DNA from: Halieaceae bacterium
GTDB taxonomy: Bacteria; Pseudomonadota; Gammaproteobacteria; Pseudomonadales; Halieaceae
Assembly: GCA_009886815.1 (NCBI GenBank)
Contig: QXYP01000017.1
Location: forward strand, 1-17,445
Direction of reading: 5' to 3'
DNA: 17,445 nt
Shown here: piece by piece, positions 6,253-13,855 of the stretch
Layout of the letters: every line of letters starts with the position of its first letter
How positions within the stretch are numbered: position 1 is the first letter of the stretch
Made by a program: the position numbers and the translations under genes
Notes under the pieces: model-generated
What the model was told of the DNA's origin: nothing
Databases searched by the model: none
Seen by the model: the letters and a program-made list of their open reading frames with translations, nothing else

Positions 6253-7527
6253 GTGTCACTAATCCCCAAGGCTATGCACAACGTCAATCGCAAACACGTG
6301 AGCCCCGCGGCCATTCGTGTTGTAGAGAGACTCCGCGCTGCAAATTATGAAGGCTATATTGTTGGTGGCGCCGTCAGGGACCTTATCCTAGGCGGTAAGC
6401 CCAAGGATTTTGACGTTGCAACGAATGCCACCCCAGAAGAAATAAAAGGCCTATTTCGCAGCGCGCGAATTATTGGGCGACGGTTTCAAATTGTGCACGT
6501 CAGAGACGGTCGCGAAATCATTGAGGTGACAACCTACCGAGGCCCTCACCTAAGCGAAGAGCCTGTTAAAAGCGCCAGCAAGAAGTCCGACAAGGGCTTG
6601 CTCCTGCGCGACAACGTTTACGGGACTTTGGCAGAAGATGCCGCCCGACGTGATCTCACTATCAACGCTATGTACTACAACCCCATTGACGAGTCAGTGC
6701 TGGACCAGATGGAGGGTAATCAAGACATTAGTGCGCGACTGGTGCGCATTTTGGGGGACCCCCAAACCCGTTACCGAGAAGACCCAGTGCGCATGCTGAG
6801 AGTCGTTCGCTTTGCTGCAAAATTACAATTTGATATTGAGTCAGAAACCGAAGCGGCCATAGGACACTGCGGTCCGCTGCTCGCCGAAATACCCCCGGCA
6901 CGACTTTTTGATGAGTTCCTGAAACTCTTCATGGCGGGCCACGGTCGCCCTACGCTTTTGCTGCTCCTGCGCTATAAACTCCTAGACAGCCTGTGTACCG
7001 ATGCGGCGTTTCTCATTGAAAAAGAGCCCCGCTTCAAGAATTTGGTGACTCAAGCCATGGGGAATACTGACCAGAGAGTCAAAGACGGGCGCCATGTAAC
7101 ACCTGCGTTTCTGCTTGCGGCACTGCTTTGGCCTGTTGTACAAACTCGAGCCGATAACCTGGTGCGAGGGGGCGAGGCCACTGCGCAAGCCATTCACAGT
7201 GCAGGGCAACAAGTCATTGCCGAAACCTGTCAAAAGATGGCGATCCCCAAGCGCTTCTCATACCCCGTCAGGGAAATTTGGGAGCTACAACCTCGTCTCG
7301 AACGACAACAACCCAAACGCGTTAAGGACCTCATTGCCGATCGCAGATTCCGCGCCGCCTATGACTTACTTCTTTTACGCGAAGAATCCTCAGAAGCGCT
7401 GGGTAATGCCGGAAAATTTTGGGAGCAGCAGCAGTTGGAGTACCCAGAATTAGTAGGTAGTGCACCACCACGGACAGAGGATAAACCGCCTAGGCGTCGC
7501 AGACCGAGAAGGAAGAAAGAGGATTGA
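6253..7527 (+). CDS. pcnB: Poly(A) polymerase I
   Basis: Adds 3' poly(A) tails that expose RNA to degradation by PNPase and other nucleases. The 424-residue protein has the class II nucleotidyltransferase head: VGGAVRD (37-43), catalytic Asp pair in DFDVAT (52-57), GRRFQIVHV (75-83) and the EDAARRDLTINAMYYN block. The wording KPKDFDVATNATPEE matches PcnB rather than CCA-adding enzymes. The C-terminus ends in a basic Arg/Lys stretch, a likely RNA-binding tail. The start is GTG at 6253, with AGAGGA at 6241-6246 giving good spacing. An ATG at 6274 is possible but would remove the conserved IPKAMH start. The stop overlaps the folK start, so the two are co-translated. Confidence 0.95.
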   Translation: MSLIPKAMHNVNRKHVSPAAIRVVERLRAANYEGYIVGGAVRDLILGGKPKDFDVATNATPEEIKGLFRSARIIGRRFQIVHVRDGREIIEVTTYRGPHLSEEPVKSASKKSDKGLLLRDNVYGTLAEDAARRDLTINAMYYNPIDESVLDQMEGNQDISARLVRILGDPQTRYREDPVRMLRVVRFAAKLQFDIESETEAAIGHCGPLLAEIPPARLFDEFLKLFMAGHGRPTLLLLLRYKLLDSLCTDAAFLIEKEPRFKNLVTQAMGNTDQRVKDGRHVTPAFLLAALLWPVVQTRADNLVRGGEATAQAIHSAGQQVIAETCQKMAIPKRFSYPVREIWELQPRLERQQPKRVKDLIADRRFRAAYDLLLLREESSEALGNAGKFWEQQQLEYPELVGSAPPRTEDKPPRRRRPRRKKED

Positions 7528-8045
7528 CCGAGGCATTCGTGGGGCTGGGATCAAACATTGAAGAGCCTGCCGCGCAACTTCGCAGGGCCTGTACGGCCTT
7601 GGCGGCGCTACCCAATACTCGCCTTGTCGCAGTATCTTCAGTCTACGAATCGCTACCCATGGGGCCCAGCGATCAACCGCCATTTCTAAACGCTTGCGCC
7701 CAGATTGAAACAACCACTAAGCCCGCCGCGCTTCTAACCGCCCTACTAGAGATAGAAGCTGCCATGGGCCGAGTTCGAAAAAGACATTGGGGAGAGCGCT
7801 GCATCGACCTCGACTTGCTCTTCTACGGCAACACCGTATTACAAAGCGAAGCGCTGACCCTACCTCATCTGGGCCTGTATGAGAGAGATTTTGTGCTCAG
7901 ACCCCTCGCCGAGCTGCTGGGCGATGAATATCTGATGCCCAATGGTGTGGATATTGGTACATTACTCCAGAGCTGTCCGGCCCACGGTCTTAAGCTGAGC
8001 TCAGCTCAACTTCACACTGGCGAAACACCTGGAAACGCACTTTGA
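7524..8045 (+). CDS. folK: 2-amino-4-hydroxy-6-hydroxymethyldihydropteridine pyrophosphokinase
   Basis: HPPK transfers pyrophosphate from ATP to hydroxymethyl-dihydropterin in folate biosynthesis. The 173-residue protein begins with the family pattern AFVGLGSN (4-11) and has RVRKRHWGERCIDLDLLFYG (83-102), where the Asp pair of DLDLL binds magnesium. The start is TTG at 7524, overlapping the pcnB stop as TTGA; GGAAG at 7511-7515 is the probable ribosome binding site. The C-terminal tail after about residue 150 is variable. It lies in the pcnB-folK-dNK-panB-panC unit, linking RNA decay, folate and pantothenate genes; PanB uses a folate cofactor. Confidence 0.94.
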   Translation: MTEAFVGLGSNIEEPAAQLRRACTALAALPNTRLVAVSSVYESLPMGPSDQPPFLNACAQIETTTKPAALLTALLEIEAAMGRVRKRHWGERCIDLDLLFYGNTVLQSEALTLPHLGLYERDFVLRPLAELLGDEYLMPNGVDIGTLLQSCPAHGLKLSSAQLHTGETPGNAL

Positions 8046-8737
8046 ACGCCAATTCTCCAGACACTTTTAGCCCTGCAAATCTCAATCTGCAGGGACGCAC
8101 CCCTCCCGGCTACATTGCAGTAGAAGGGCCTATTGGCGTGGGCAAAACAACCCTCGCGAGACGATTGGCAGAAGCTTTCAATTATCAGGTATTACTTGAA
8201 GACGCGCACGAAAATCCGTTTTTAGAGCGCTTCTACCAAAATCGCAAAGAGGCCGCTCTCGCCACACAGCTTTTCTTCCTTTTTCAGCGCAGCCAGAAAA
8301 TTGCCGACCTTCGTCAAACCGACATCTTTGAGCCCGTTAGGGTCTCTGATTTTCTGATAGACAAAGACCCTTTGTTTGCCAGAATCAATCTAGACCCCGA
8401 TGAGTTCTCCCTCTACGAAAAAGTGTTTCAGCAACTCACCATCGATGCCCCACGACCCGATTTAGTCATCTATCTGCAGGCGTCGCCTGATCGGCTCCTC
8501 GAACGCATATTGACGAGAGGCGTCAGCAGCGAGCGCAGGATTGATCGCGAATATCTCGAGCAAATCAATGAGGTCTACAGCGAGTTTTTTCTTTATTATG
8601 ACGCCGCGCCCTTGCTGATCGTGAATGCTAACGAGATCGATTTATCACAGGGATACGAGGATTTTGCTCAACTTGTCGATTATCTTCTCGATATTCGTAG
8701 TGGTCGGCACTATTTCAACCCCACCTTCTTCGGTTAA
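8042..8737 (+). CDS. Deoxynucleoside kinase family protein
   Basis: The 231-residue protein is a P-loop kinase of the dNK (deoxyadenosine/deoxyguanosine kinase-like) family. It has VEGPIGVGKTT (28-37), a core ending with the acidic/Arg segment EPVRVSDF, a VIYLQASPDRLLERI strand-helix, and an Arg-rich lid (RGVSSERRIDREYL). Family members phosphorylate deoxynucleosides for salvage; some in this folK-panB position remain uncharacterised, so the substrate is not certain. The start is TTG at 8042, again overlapping the preceding stop as TTGA, with GGAAA at 8031-8035 upstream. The first 22 residues are an extension compared with relatives that begin close to the P-loop strand. Confidence 0.88.
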   Translation: MNANSPDTFSPANLNLQGRTPPGYIAVEGPIGVGKTTLARRLAEAFNYQVLLEDAHENPFLERFYQNRKEAALATQLFFLFQRSQKIADLRQTDIFEPVRVSDFLIDKDPLFARINLDPDEFSLYEKVFQQLTIDAPRPDLVIYLQASPDRLLERILTRGVSSERRIDREYLEQINEVYSEFFLYYDAAPLLIVNANEIDLSQGYEDFAQLVDYLLDIRSGRHYFNPTFFG

Positions 8738-8762
8738 TCTTGCACCCACAGGAAAACCAGCG

Positions 8763-8798
8763 ATGACAGACAGCCAACCGGATAGCACAGATGAGTAG
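8763..8798 (+). other. Possible 11-codon leader ORF overlapping the panB start
   Basis: ATG 8763 has AGGA about 9 bases upstream and runs 11 codons (MTDSQPDSTDE) to TAG at 8796-8798, ending 8 bp inside panB. The panB ATG itself has only a weak site (CGGA). Translation of this mini-ORF might deliver ribosomes to panB. It could equally be chance. Confidence 0.25.
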
Positions 8799-9585
8799 AA
8801 GGATAACTATCGGTACGCTCAACACCATGAAAGCGGAGAGCGAGAAGTTCGTCATGATGACGGCCTATGATGCAACATTTTCGCGTCTGATCAGTGATGC
8901 GGGGGCGGAAACCATTCTTGTCGGCGATTCTCTCGGCATGGTTTTACAGGGCCACGATACAACGATTCCGGTCACCATTAGCGACATGGCGTACCACACC
9001 AGCTGTGTCTGTCGAGGGCGCCCGCGCTCCCTTGTCGTGGCGGACATGCCTTTCATGAGCTATGACACCACCGACAAGGCCCTAGAGTCGGGCATGATGC
9101 TGATGCAAGCCGGTGCCCAAATGGTCAAACTGGAAGGGGGTGTTTGGTTGAGTGAGACCATTCATCAACTGGTAGAAAGGGGTATTCCTGTGTGTGCTCA
9201 CTTGGGGCTTACACCGCAGTCGGTCAACGTTTTCGGTGGCTACAAAGTACAGGGTAGAACCCCTAAAGAAGCCAAATCAATTTTAGCCGATGCCGTTGAA
9301 ATTCAGGATGCAGGTGCCAGTTTACTGGTGCTTGAATGTATTCCCGCACATCTCGCCGCAGACATCAGCTCAAAACTGGATATTCCGGTTATCGGCATTG
9401 GAGCAGGCCCCGGTACCGATGCCCAAGTACTGGTCTTGCACGATATGCTGGGGCTCAGTGAACACCCCCCAAAGTTTGTAGAAAACTTTATGACGGGCTC
9501 AACGTCGGTGCAGGTCGCCCTAAGCGCCTTCGTAGATGCCGTGAAAACCGGCGTATACCCCAAAGAAGAGCACACCTACTCCTAA
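8791..9585 (+). CDS. panB: 3-methyl-2-oxobutanoate hydroxymethyltransferase (ketopantoate hydroxymethyltransferase)
   Basis: First step of pantothenate synthesis: transfers a one-carbon unit from methylene-tetrahydrofolate to alpha-ketoisovalerate. The 264-residue protein is the standard length and shows Asp46 in VGDSLGM, Asp85 in ADMPF and Glu115 in KLEGG (magnesium site), plus the catalytic Glu182 in LECIPAHLA. VFGGYKVQGRT (147-157) is also diagnostic. The ATG at 8791 gives the typical N-terminus leading into MMTAYDA. panC follows after 17 bp. The folate cofactor use explains the frequent linkage with folK. Confidence 0.96.
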   Translation: MSRRITIGTLNTMKAESEKFVMMTAYDATFSRLISDAGAETILVGDSLGMVLQGHDTTIPVTISDMAYHTSCVCRGRPRSLVVADMPFMSYDTTDKALESGMMLMQAGAQMVKLEGGVWLSETIHQLVERGIPVCAHLGLTPQSVNVFGGYKVQGRTPKEAKSILADAVEIQDAGASLLVLECIPAHLAADISSKLDIPVIGIGAGPGTDAQVLVLHDMLGLSEHPPKFVENFMTGSTSVQVALSAFVDAVKTGVYPKEEHTYS

Positions 9586-9602
9586 CCGAGGTTTAGAGGT
9601 CT

Positions 9603-10451
9603 ATGGAGATCGCCAAAAACTCCCACGAACTGCGTCAGTGTCTCGCCGGACTCAGTGGGGACGGCACTGTCGCCTTTGTACCAACAATGGGCAATTTACA
9701 TGAGGGACATTTGTCGCTCGTGCGACGAGGCTTTGCTATGGCAAAGCATGTCATTGTTTCGATTTTCGTTAACCCACTCCAATTCAGTCCCACAGAAGAC
9801 CTAGACGCCTACCCGAGAACCCTAGAGCAAGATCTTGAACAGTTAGCTGGGGAAGGTGTAGCTCTCGTATTTACGCCAAGTGTCGAGGATCTGTATCCCT
9901 CCGGATTGCAAGCACATACCAAGGTCACCGTCCCGGGGCTTACAGATGTTCTTTGTGGCCGCCAACGTGCTGGACACTTCGATGGTGTGACAACGGTAGT
10001 TTGTAAGCTACTCAACCTAGTATCAGCAGACATCGCCTTGTTTGGCGAGAAAGACCTGCAGCAGCTTTTAGTGATACGAAAGATGGTCGCTGATCTGGGA
10101 ATACCGGTACAAATTGAGGCCGTTCCCACCCAACGCAATGCCAATGGGCTAGCGCTCAGCTCACGAAATGGCTACCTCACCCCAGAAGCCCTAGACCTCG
10201 CTCCCGCCTTATATCGCAACCTCATGGCAGTCGGCGACGCGGTTCGGGACGGCGCTAGAGACTATGCAGGCCTTTGCAACGCTGTTACGCAACGACTTAA
10301 CGCTCTGGGCTTTGTCAGCGAATACTGCGAAGCCAGACGCTGTTCAGACCTGCTGCCTGCTCTGGAGGACGATACCGATATTGCTATTTTCTGTGCAGCC
10401 TCACTCGAAGGGACACGGTTAATCGATAATATTGTGATACCACATTACTGA
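9603..10451 (+). CDS. panC: Pantothenate synthetase (pantoate--beta-alanine ligase)
   Basis: ATP-dependent joining of pantoate and beta-alanine, the last step to pantothenate. The 282-residue protein has FVPTMGNLHEGH (25-36) containing the HIGH-like HEGH, the pantoate/ATP loop GEKDLQQL (148-155), and the KMSKS-equivalent LSSRNGYL (185-192). GAGG-type Shine-Dalgarno bases (9595-9599) precede the ATG. It ends the operon and overlaps the convergent minus-strand gene tail to tail by 7 bp, leaving no space for a terminator between them. panD, which makes beta-alanine, is not in the window. Confidence 0.96.
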   Translation: MEIAKNSHELRQCLAGLSGDGTVAFVPTMGNLHEGHLSLVRRGFAMAKHVIVSIFVNPLQFSPTEDLDAYPRTLEQDLEQLAGEGVALVFTPSVEDLYPSGLQAHTKVTVPGLTDVLCGRQRAGHFDGVTTVVCKLLNLVSADIALFGEKDLQQLLVIRKMVADLGIPVQIEAVPTQRNANGLALSSRNGYLTPEALDLAPALYRNLMAVGDAVRDGARDYAGLCNAVTQRLNALGFVSEYCEARRCSDLLPALEDDTDIAIFCAASLEGTRLIDNIVIPHY

Positions 10452-10915
10452 TCACTAGGTTCCATGAAGGTCAGTGCGACCTCACCAAACCAGGAAGCCC
10501 CACTGACACCGGTCACGACTCTCAGGCGATCTTCACTTGACGGTACCACGGCAAAATTATGCACCCATCTATCCTGTTCAGCAGACACTGGCAAAGCCTT
10601 CACCGGGCCTTGATCATTCGCCGACTCTAGGCCCACGAGCACATAGTCGAGCGGCACAGCCGACACCATGCGCAGCTGGCCTGTTGGCATTAAAACAATT
10701 GCCAACTTAAAGTCTTCGTTAGACAAACCACAGTCACCTCCCGCATAGCGACACCCCGGACGCTCAATCAAAGGATACGAATTACCAGCTTGGGCCGGAG
10801 CGGGCTTCTGCTCTTCATCATCATTGAGTTGCCCGGCGCCATACCAAGCGAGTACGGCAAGTATTGGAGCCACTAAAAGCGCCGCTAGAACATGTTTATT
10901 GGTCAACATTGACAT
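10445..10915 (-). CDS. Hypothetical membrane-anchored protein at the end of the symporter operon
   Basis: I do not recognise this 156-residue protein. One hydrophobic segment (about residues 9-28, LAALLVAPILAVLAWYGAG) follows a short positive N-terminus. A Pro/Ala-rich linker (38-44) leads to a compact domain of about 110 residues that should face the periplasm. Two cysteines flank a Gly-rich turn (CRYAGGDC), so a disulfide is possible. There is no lipobox. It starts 34 bp after the symporter stop and is probably co-transcribed, which suggests a role in transport or envelope function, but nothing in the sequence proves this. An alternative start two codons later (second Met) is equally possible; no strong ribosome binding site decides it. 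Confidence 0.75.
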   Translation of the reverse strand: MSMLTNKHVLAALLVAPILAVLAWYGAGQLNDDEEQKPAPAQAGNSYPLIERPGCRYAGGDCGLSNEDFKLAIVLMPTGQLRMVSAVPLDYVLVGLESANDQGPVKALPVSAEQDRWVHNFAVVPSSEDRLRVVTGVSGASWFGEVALTFMEPSDQ

Positions 10916-10949
10916 AGGAATGATCTCAAATAAAAAAAGGAGTCAGCGT

Positions 10950-12689
10950 TTAGTGTTGAGCCGGCGCAGCCACAGAACCGGCCGGTATTCGTATTTCCTG
11001 CACCAACCTGCGAACGTGCTCAGGAGGCTCACCCGTGACTCGGCTCACACCAAGGGCAACAATAAAGTTAACCGCGGCGCCAATACAACCGAAGGCATTA
11101 GGCTCAATACCAAAAAACCAGTTCTTACCAAGGCCCGGTAAAAATTGCCATTCTGCGACAAACATGACTCCCTTATGCTGGAAAACGTAGAACAGGGTGA
11201 CACCCAATCCAACCACCATGCCGCTAATAGCGCCCTCCCGGGTAACTCGACTGGAAAAGATACCCATCATTAACGCCGGAAAAATAGAGGCGGCCGCAAG
11301 CCCAAAGGCCAGTGCCACAGTCCCCGCCGCAAAACCTGGCGGGTTTAAACCCAAATACCCCGCTCCCAGCACGGCTAGGCCCATAGCGCACCTGGAGGCA
11401 TTGAGCTCCATTTTTTCAGAAATCGACGGGTAAAAAGTGCTCTTCAACAAGTCATGAGAGATCGCTGATGAAATAGCCAGAAGCAGCCCCGCGGCGGTAG
11501 AGAGCGCGGCCGCTAAACCGCCGGCGGCCACCAACGCGATAATCCAATTGGGTAATTGGGCAATCTCAGGATTAGCCAACACCAGTATGTCGTTGTCGAG
11601 CTTTATCAGCTCATTGCGCTGCGGGTCGGCCACATACTGCAACCTCCCATCAGCGTTTTTGTCCTGTATCGCCAATAGTCCCGTCTGTTCCCAGTTTTTA
11701 AACCATTGCGGACGCTCTTCAATCAACACATGCTGCCCCGGACTCGGCTCTATCGTTTGCATAATATTGAGACGCGCCATTGCCGCCACTGCAGGCGCCG
11801 TCGTATAAAGAATCGCTATAAAGACCAGCGCATAACCCGCAGATTTACGCGCGTCTCGAACCTTGGGCACGGTGAAAAATCGAATAATGACATGGGGTAG
11901 ACCGGCCGTGCCAATCATTAGAGACGCCGTGTAGGCAAACATGTTCAAAGTACTCAGCCGCACCGACGTTGTGTATTCCTTAAACCCCGTCTCCAGAAGC
12001 ACCCGGTCGAGTTTATCGAGCAAGAACGTGTCACTGCCGGCGAGGGTGCTACCCAACCCCAGCTGAGGAATGGGGTTGCCCGTCAGCTGAAAGCTAATAA
12101 AAATAGCGGGCACGGTGTAAGCGAGAATGAGCACTACGTATTGGGCAATCTGGGTGTAGGTAATGCCTTTCATACCGCCCAATACCGCGTAGAAAAAAAC
12201 AATGATCATTCCTGTGTAGAGCCCGGTTTCGTAATCTGTCTCTAAAAATCGCGAAAACGCCACCCCAATACCTTTCATTTGCCCTATGACATAGGTCACG
12301 GAACATAAAATCAAACAAATGACGGCGACCACCCGAGCGGTGTCGGAGTAATACCGATCACCGATAAATTCAGGTACGGTGAATTTGCCGTATTTGCGGA
12401 GATAGGGCGCCACCAACATGGCGAGAATAACGTAGCCACCGGTCCAGCCCATGAGAAAAACCGAACCTCCATAGCCGTTGTAAGAGATTCCAATCAATCC
12501 CGCCATGGAAATAAAAGACGCCGCCGACATCCAATCAGCCGCTGTTGCCATACCATTGGCAACCGGGTGTATACCTCCGCCCGCCACATAAAACTCTTGG
12601 GTTGAGCCCGCTCGCGCCGCGATAGCAATAGCCATGTAGACGGCAAAGGTCAGTCCCACAACAATGTAGGTAATGGTGGCCAGCTCCAT
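10950..12689 (-). CDS. Sodium:solute symporter, VC_2705-type (acetate/monocarboxylate permease-like)
   Basis: Inner-membrane SSS (SLC5) family transporter of 579 residues with about 13 predicted membrane helices starting at residue 5. Typical family blocks include EFYVAGGGIHPVANGMATAAD, YVIGQMKGIG, GGMKGITYTQIAQ, and GLAAALSTAAGLLLAISSAISHD. It resembles ActP but has a soluble insertion (about 325-375, including QDKNADGRLQYV) characteristic of the VC_2705-like subgroup, which pairs with a DUF4212 small subunit. The ATG overlaps the DUF4212 stop (ATGA), with GGAGG 7 bases upstream. The neighbouring acs makes acetate or another short carboxylate the likely substrate (inference). Confidence 0.92.
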   Translation of the reverse strand: MELATITYIVVGLTFAVYMAIAIAARAGSTQEFYVAGGGIHPVANGMATAADWMSAASFISMAGLIGISYNGYGGSVFLMGWTGGYVILAMLVAPYLRKYGKFTVPEFIGDRYYSDTARVVAVICLILCSVTYVIGQMKGIGVAFSRFLETDYETGLYTGMIIVFFYAVLGGMKGITYTQIAQYVVLILAYTVPAIFISFQLTGNPIPQLGLGSTLAGSDTFLLDKLDRVLLETGFKEYTTSVRLSTLNMFAYTASLMIGTAGLPHVIIRFFTVPKVRDARKSAGYALVFIAILYTTAPAVAAMARLNIMQTIEPSPGQHVLIEERPQWFKNWEQTGLLAIQDKNADGRLQYVADPQRNELIKLDNDILVLANPEIAQLPNWIIALVAAGGLAAALSTAAGLLLAISSAISHDLLKSTFYPSISEKMELNASRCAMGLAVLGAGYLGLNPPGFAAGTVALAFGLAAASIFPALMMGIFSSRVTREGAISGMVVGLGVTLFYVFQHKGVMFVAEWQFLPGLGKNWFFGIEPNAFGCIGAAVNFIVALGVSRVTGEPPEHVRRLVQEIRIPAGSVAAPAQH

Positions 12690-12955
12690 CAGTCTTCCTC
12701 CACCCCAAACTCACGATCTAGCCGGGCCATAGCCACCACGTAGTAAAAAATCAAACCAATAAAAACAAAAATAGCGCCTTGCTGAGCGAACCAAAAACCC
12801 AATTTATACCCCCCAACCTGAATAAGGTTGAGGGTATCAACCCACAAGATTCCGCAACCAAAACTCACTACAAACCAAATGATCATTAAGCGAATCATTA
12901 AATTCCGATTACGCTTCCAGTATTCCTTGGCCTGCGCTTCCGACAACTCACTCAT
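12689..12955 (-). CDS. DUF4212 small subunit of the sodium:solute symporter
   Basis: Small inner-membrane protein with two hydrophobic segments (LMIRLMIIWFVVSFGCGILW and the FAQQGAIFVFIGLIFYYVVAM region), the layout of DUF4212 partner subunits that always accompany VC_2705-type symporters. I chose the ATG at 12955 (MSELSEAQ, 88 residues): GAAGG lies about 9 bases upstream of it but directly abuts the earlier ATG at 12964, which would be too close. Translationally coupled to the symporter by an ATGA overlap. Confidence 0.88.
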   Translation of the reverse strand: MSELSEAQAKEYWKRNRNLMIRLMIIWFVVSFGCGILWVDTLNLIQVGGYKLGFWFAQQGAIFVFIGLIFYYVVAMARLDREFGVEED

Positions 12956-12987
12956 ACTTGGCATCCTTCAACATCTTGTGACTCGTG

Positions 12988-13655
12988 TTATTTTAATTTG
13001 TAGCGGACAGAGAACATCAGTCGATCAAGACTACCTGAATCTCCATTCTCAAGTTGCTTAACGGCCCTAATATACTCCGAGCCAAGAGATAATGATCCGG
13101 TTGAACGGTACCAAAGACTAAAGTGACCCGAGGCATAGTGTTCGGGTAACAATCCTGCATATCTTCAGAAAGCACATCGGCCCAGGCAGCTGATAGGGTC
13201 ACCCCGGTCTGCCAATGCCGATTCAGCCGGCGGTTCCAGGACACTAATCCGCCTATCTGTTCGTAGGTGTTAATTTGCCCTGACTGGGTGACAACACCAT
13301 CACTAAAGGCGTTAAGCCCCCTATAGCGTTCTAAGGCACCACCACCTGGCTTACCGTCACTGTATCGACTCAATAGGCTATCCAACCGAATAAAGCCCTG
13401 ATAACTGAAACCCTGACTCGCATCGGCGACCTTGGCTGCGGTGCCTGATGGCACCGGCAGCACTTTGGTCGCTACGGTGTGCTGCGACTCCAAAGGCGCT
13501 TGCGGTACCACAGCGGTCACTAGCGCACGCAGTACCGACAGCTCCTGCTCTAGCGCAACAACGCGCGCCTCTAGTGCCGCCCACGCCGAGGGACTCAGAA
13601 ACACCAGCCATAAAACAGCAGAACGCATCATTTTTAAAAAATTCAAGTCCCCCAT
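12988..13655 (-). pseudogene. Degraded DcaP-like outer-membrane porin gene (internal deletion plus frameshift)
   Basis: Frame A begins (ATG 13655 or 13628/13631) with a signal peptide (MRSAVLWLVFLSPSAWA), a short coiled coil (LEARVVALEQELSVLRALV) and the first barrel strand GFIRLDSLLSRYSDG. It then jumps to RYRGLNAFSDGVV and NTYEQIGGLVSWNRRLNRHW, blocks that in DcaP-like porins sit in the last third of the barrel. After ADVLSEDMQD frame A becomes non-homologous and stops at 13017. The C-terminus continues in another frame: YAGLLPEHYASGHFSLWYR..., then SEYIRAVKQLENGDSGSL, ending ...RYKLK at TAA 12988. The frameshift lies between about 13130 and 13165. About half of the barrel is missing, so no channel can form. 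The terminal residue is Lys, not the usual aromatic. Confidence 0.75.
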
Positions 13656-13789
13656 GGCGTCATCAGTTCCTTCAATCGGCAAGTTTGGTTGGAATTCAGC
13701 ATTGGCTGCATGGCTTAATAAGTTTTGGGCATGATGCTAGTCCTTGGGCATCCAATCAATTCTAGAAAGAAGTACCTGGGCTTGCAGCA

Positions 13790-13817
13790 TTGACCTTGTC
13801 GCACAGTGAACTAAGAT
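13790..13817 (+). promoter_or_regulatory. Probable sigma-70 promoter of acs
   Basis: TTGACC (13790-13795) and TAAGAT (13812-13817) are separated by 16 bases; they match TTGACA and TATAAT at five and four of six positions. Transcription would begin near 13824, giving a leader of about 30 bases before the acs ATG. It lies in the region between acs and the divergent porin remnant, where I see no other clear signal. Confidence 0.5.
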
Positions 13818-13855
13818 TCAGGGTCAGAGTTTTTTCACTTTAAGAGCGATACAGC

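Noticed and set aside
13146..13151. GTAACA within the porin remnant as another regulator site
   Set aside because: Single copy inside former coding sequence with no paired site or sigma-54 promoter nearby; likely chance.
13017..13682. 221-codon frame as an intact hypothetical gene
   Set aside because: Its last 40-odd residues have no porin character, while an alternative frame encodes the expected porin C-terminus; the barrel is also half length.
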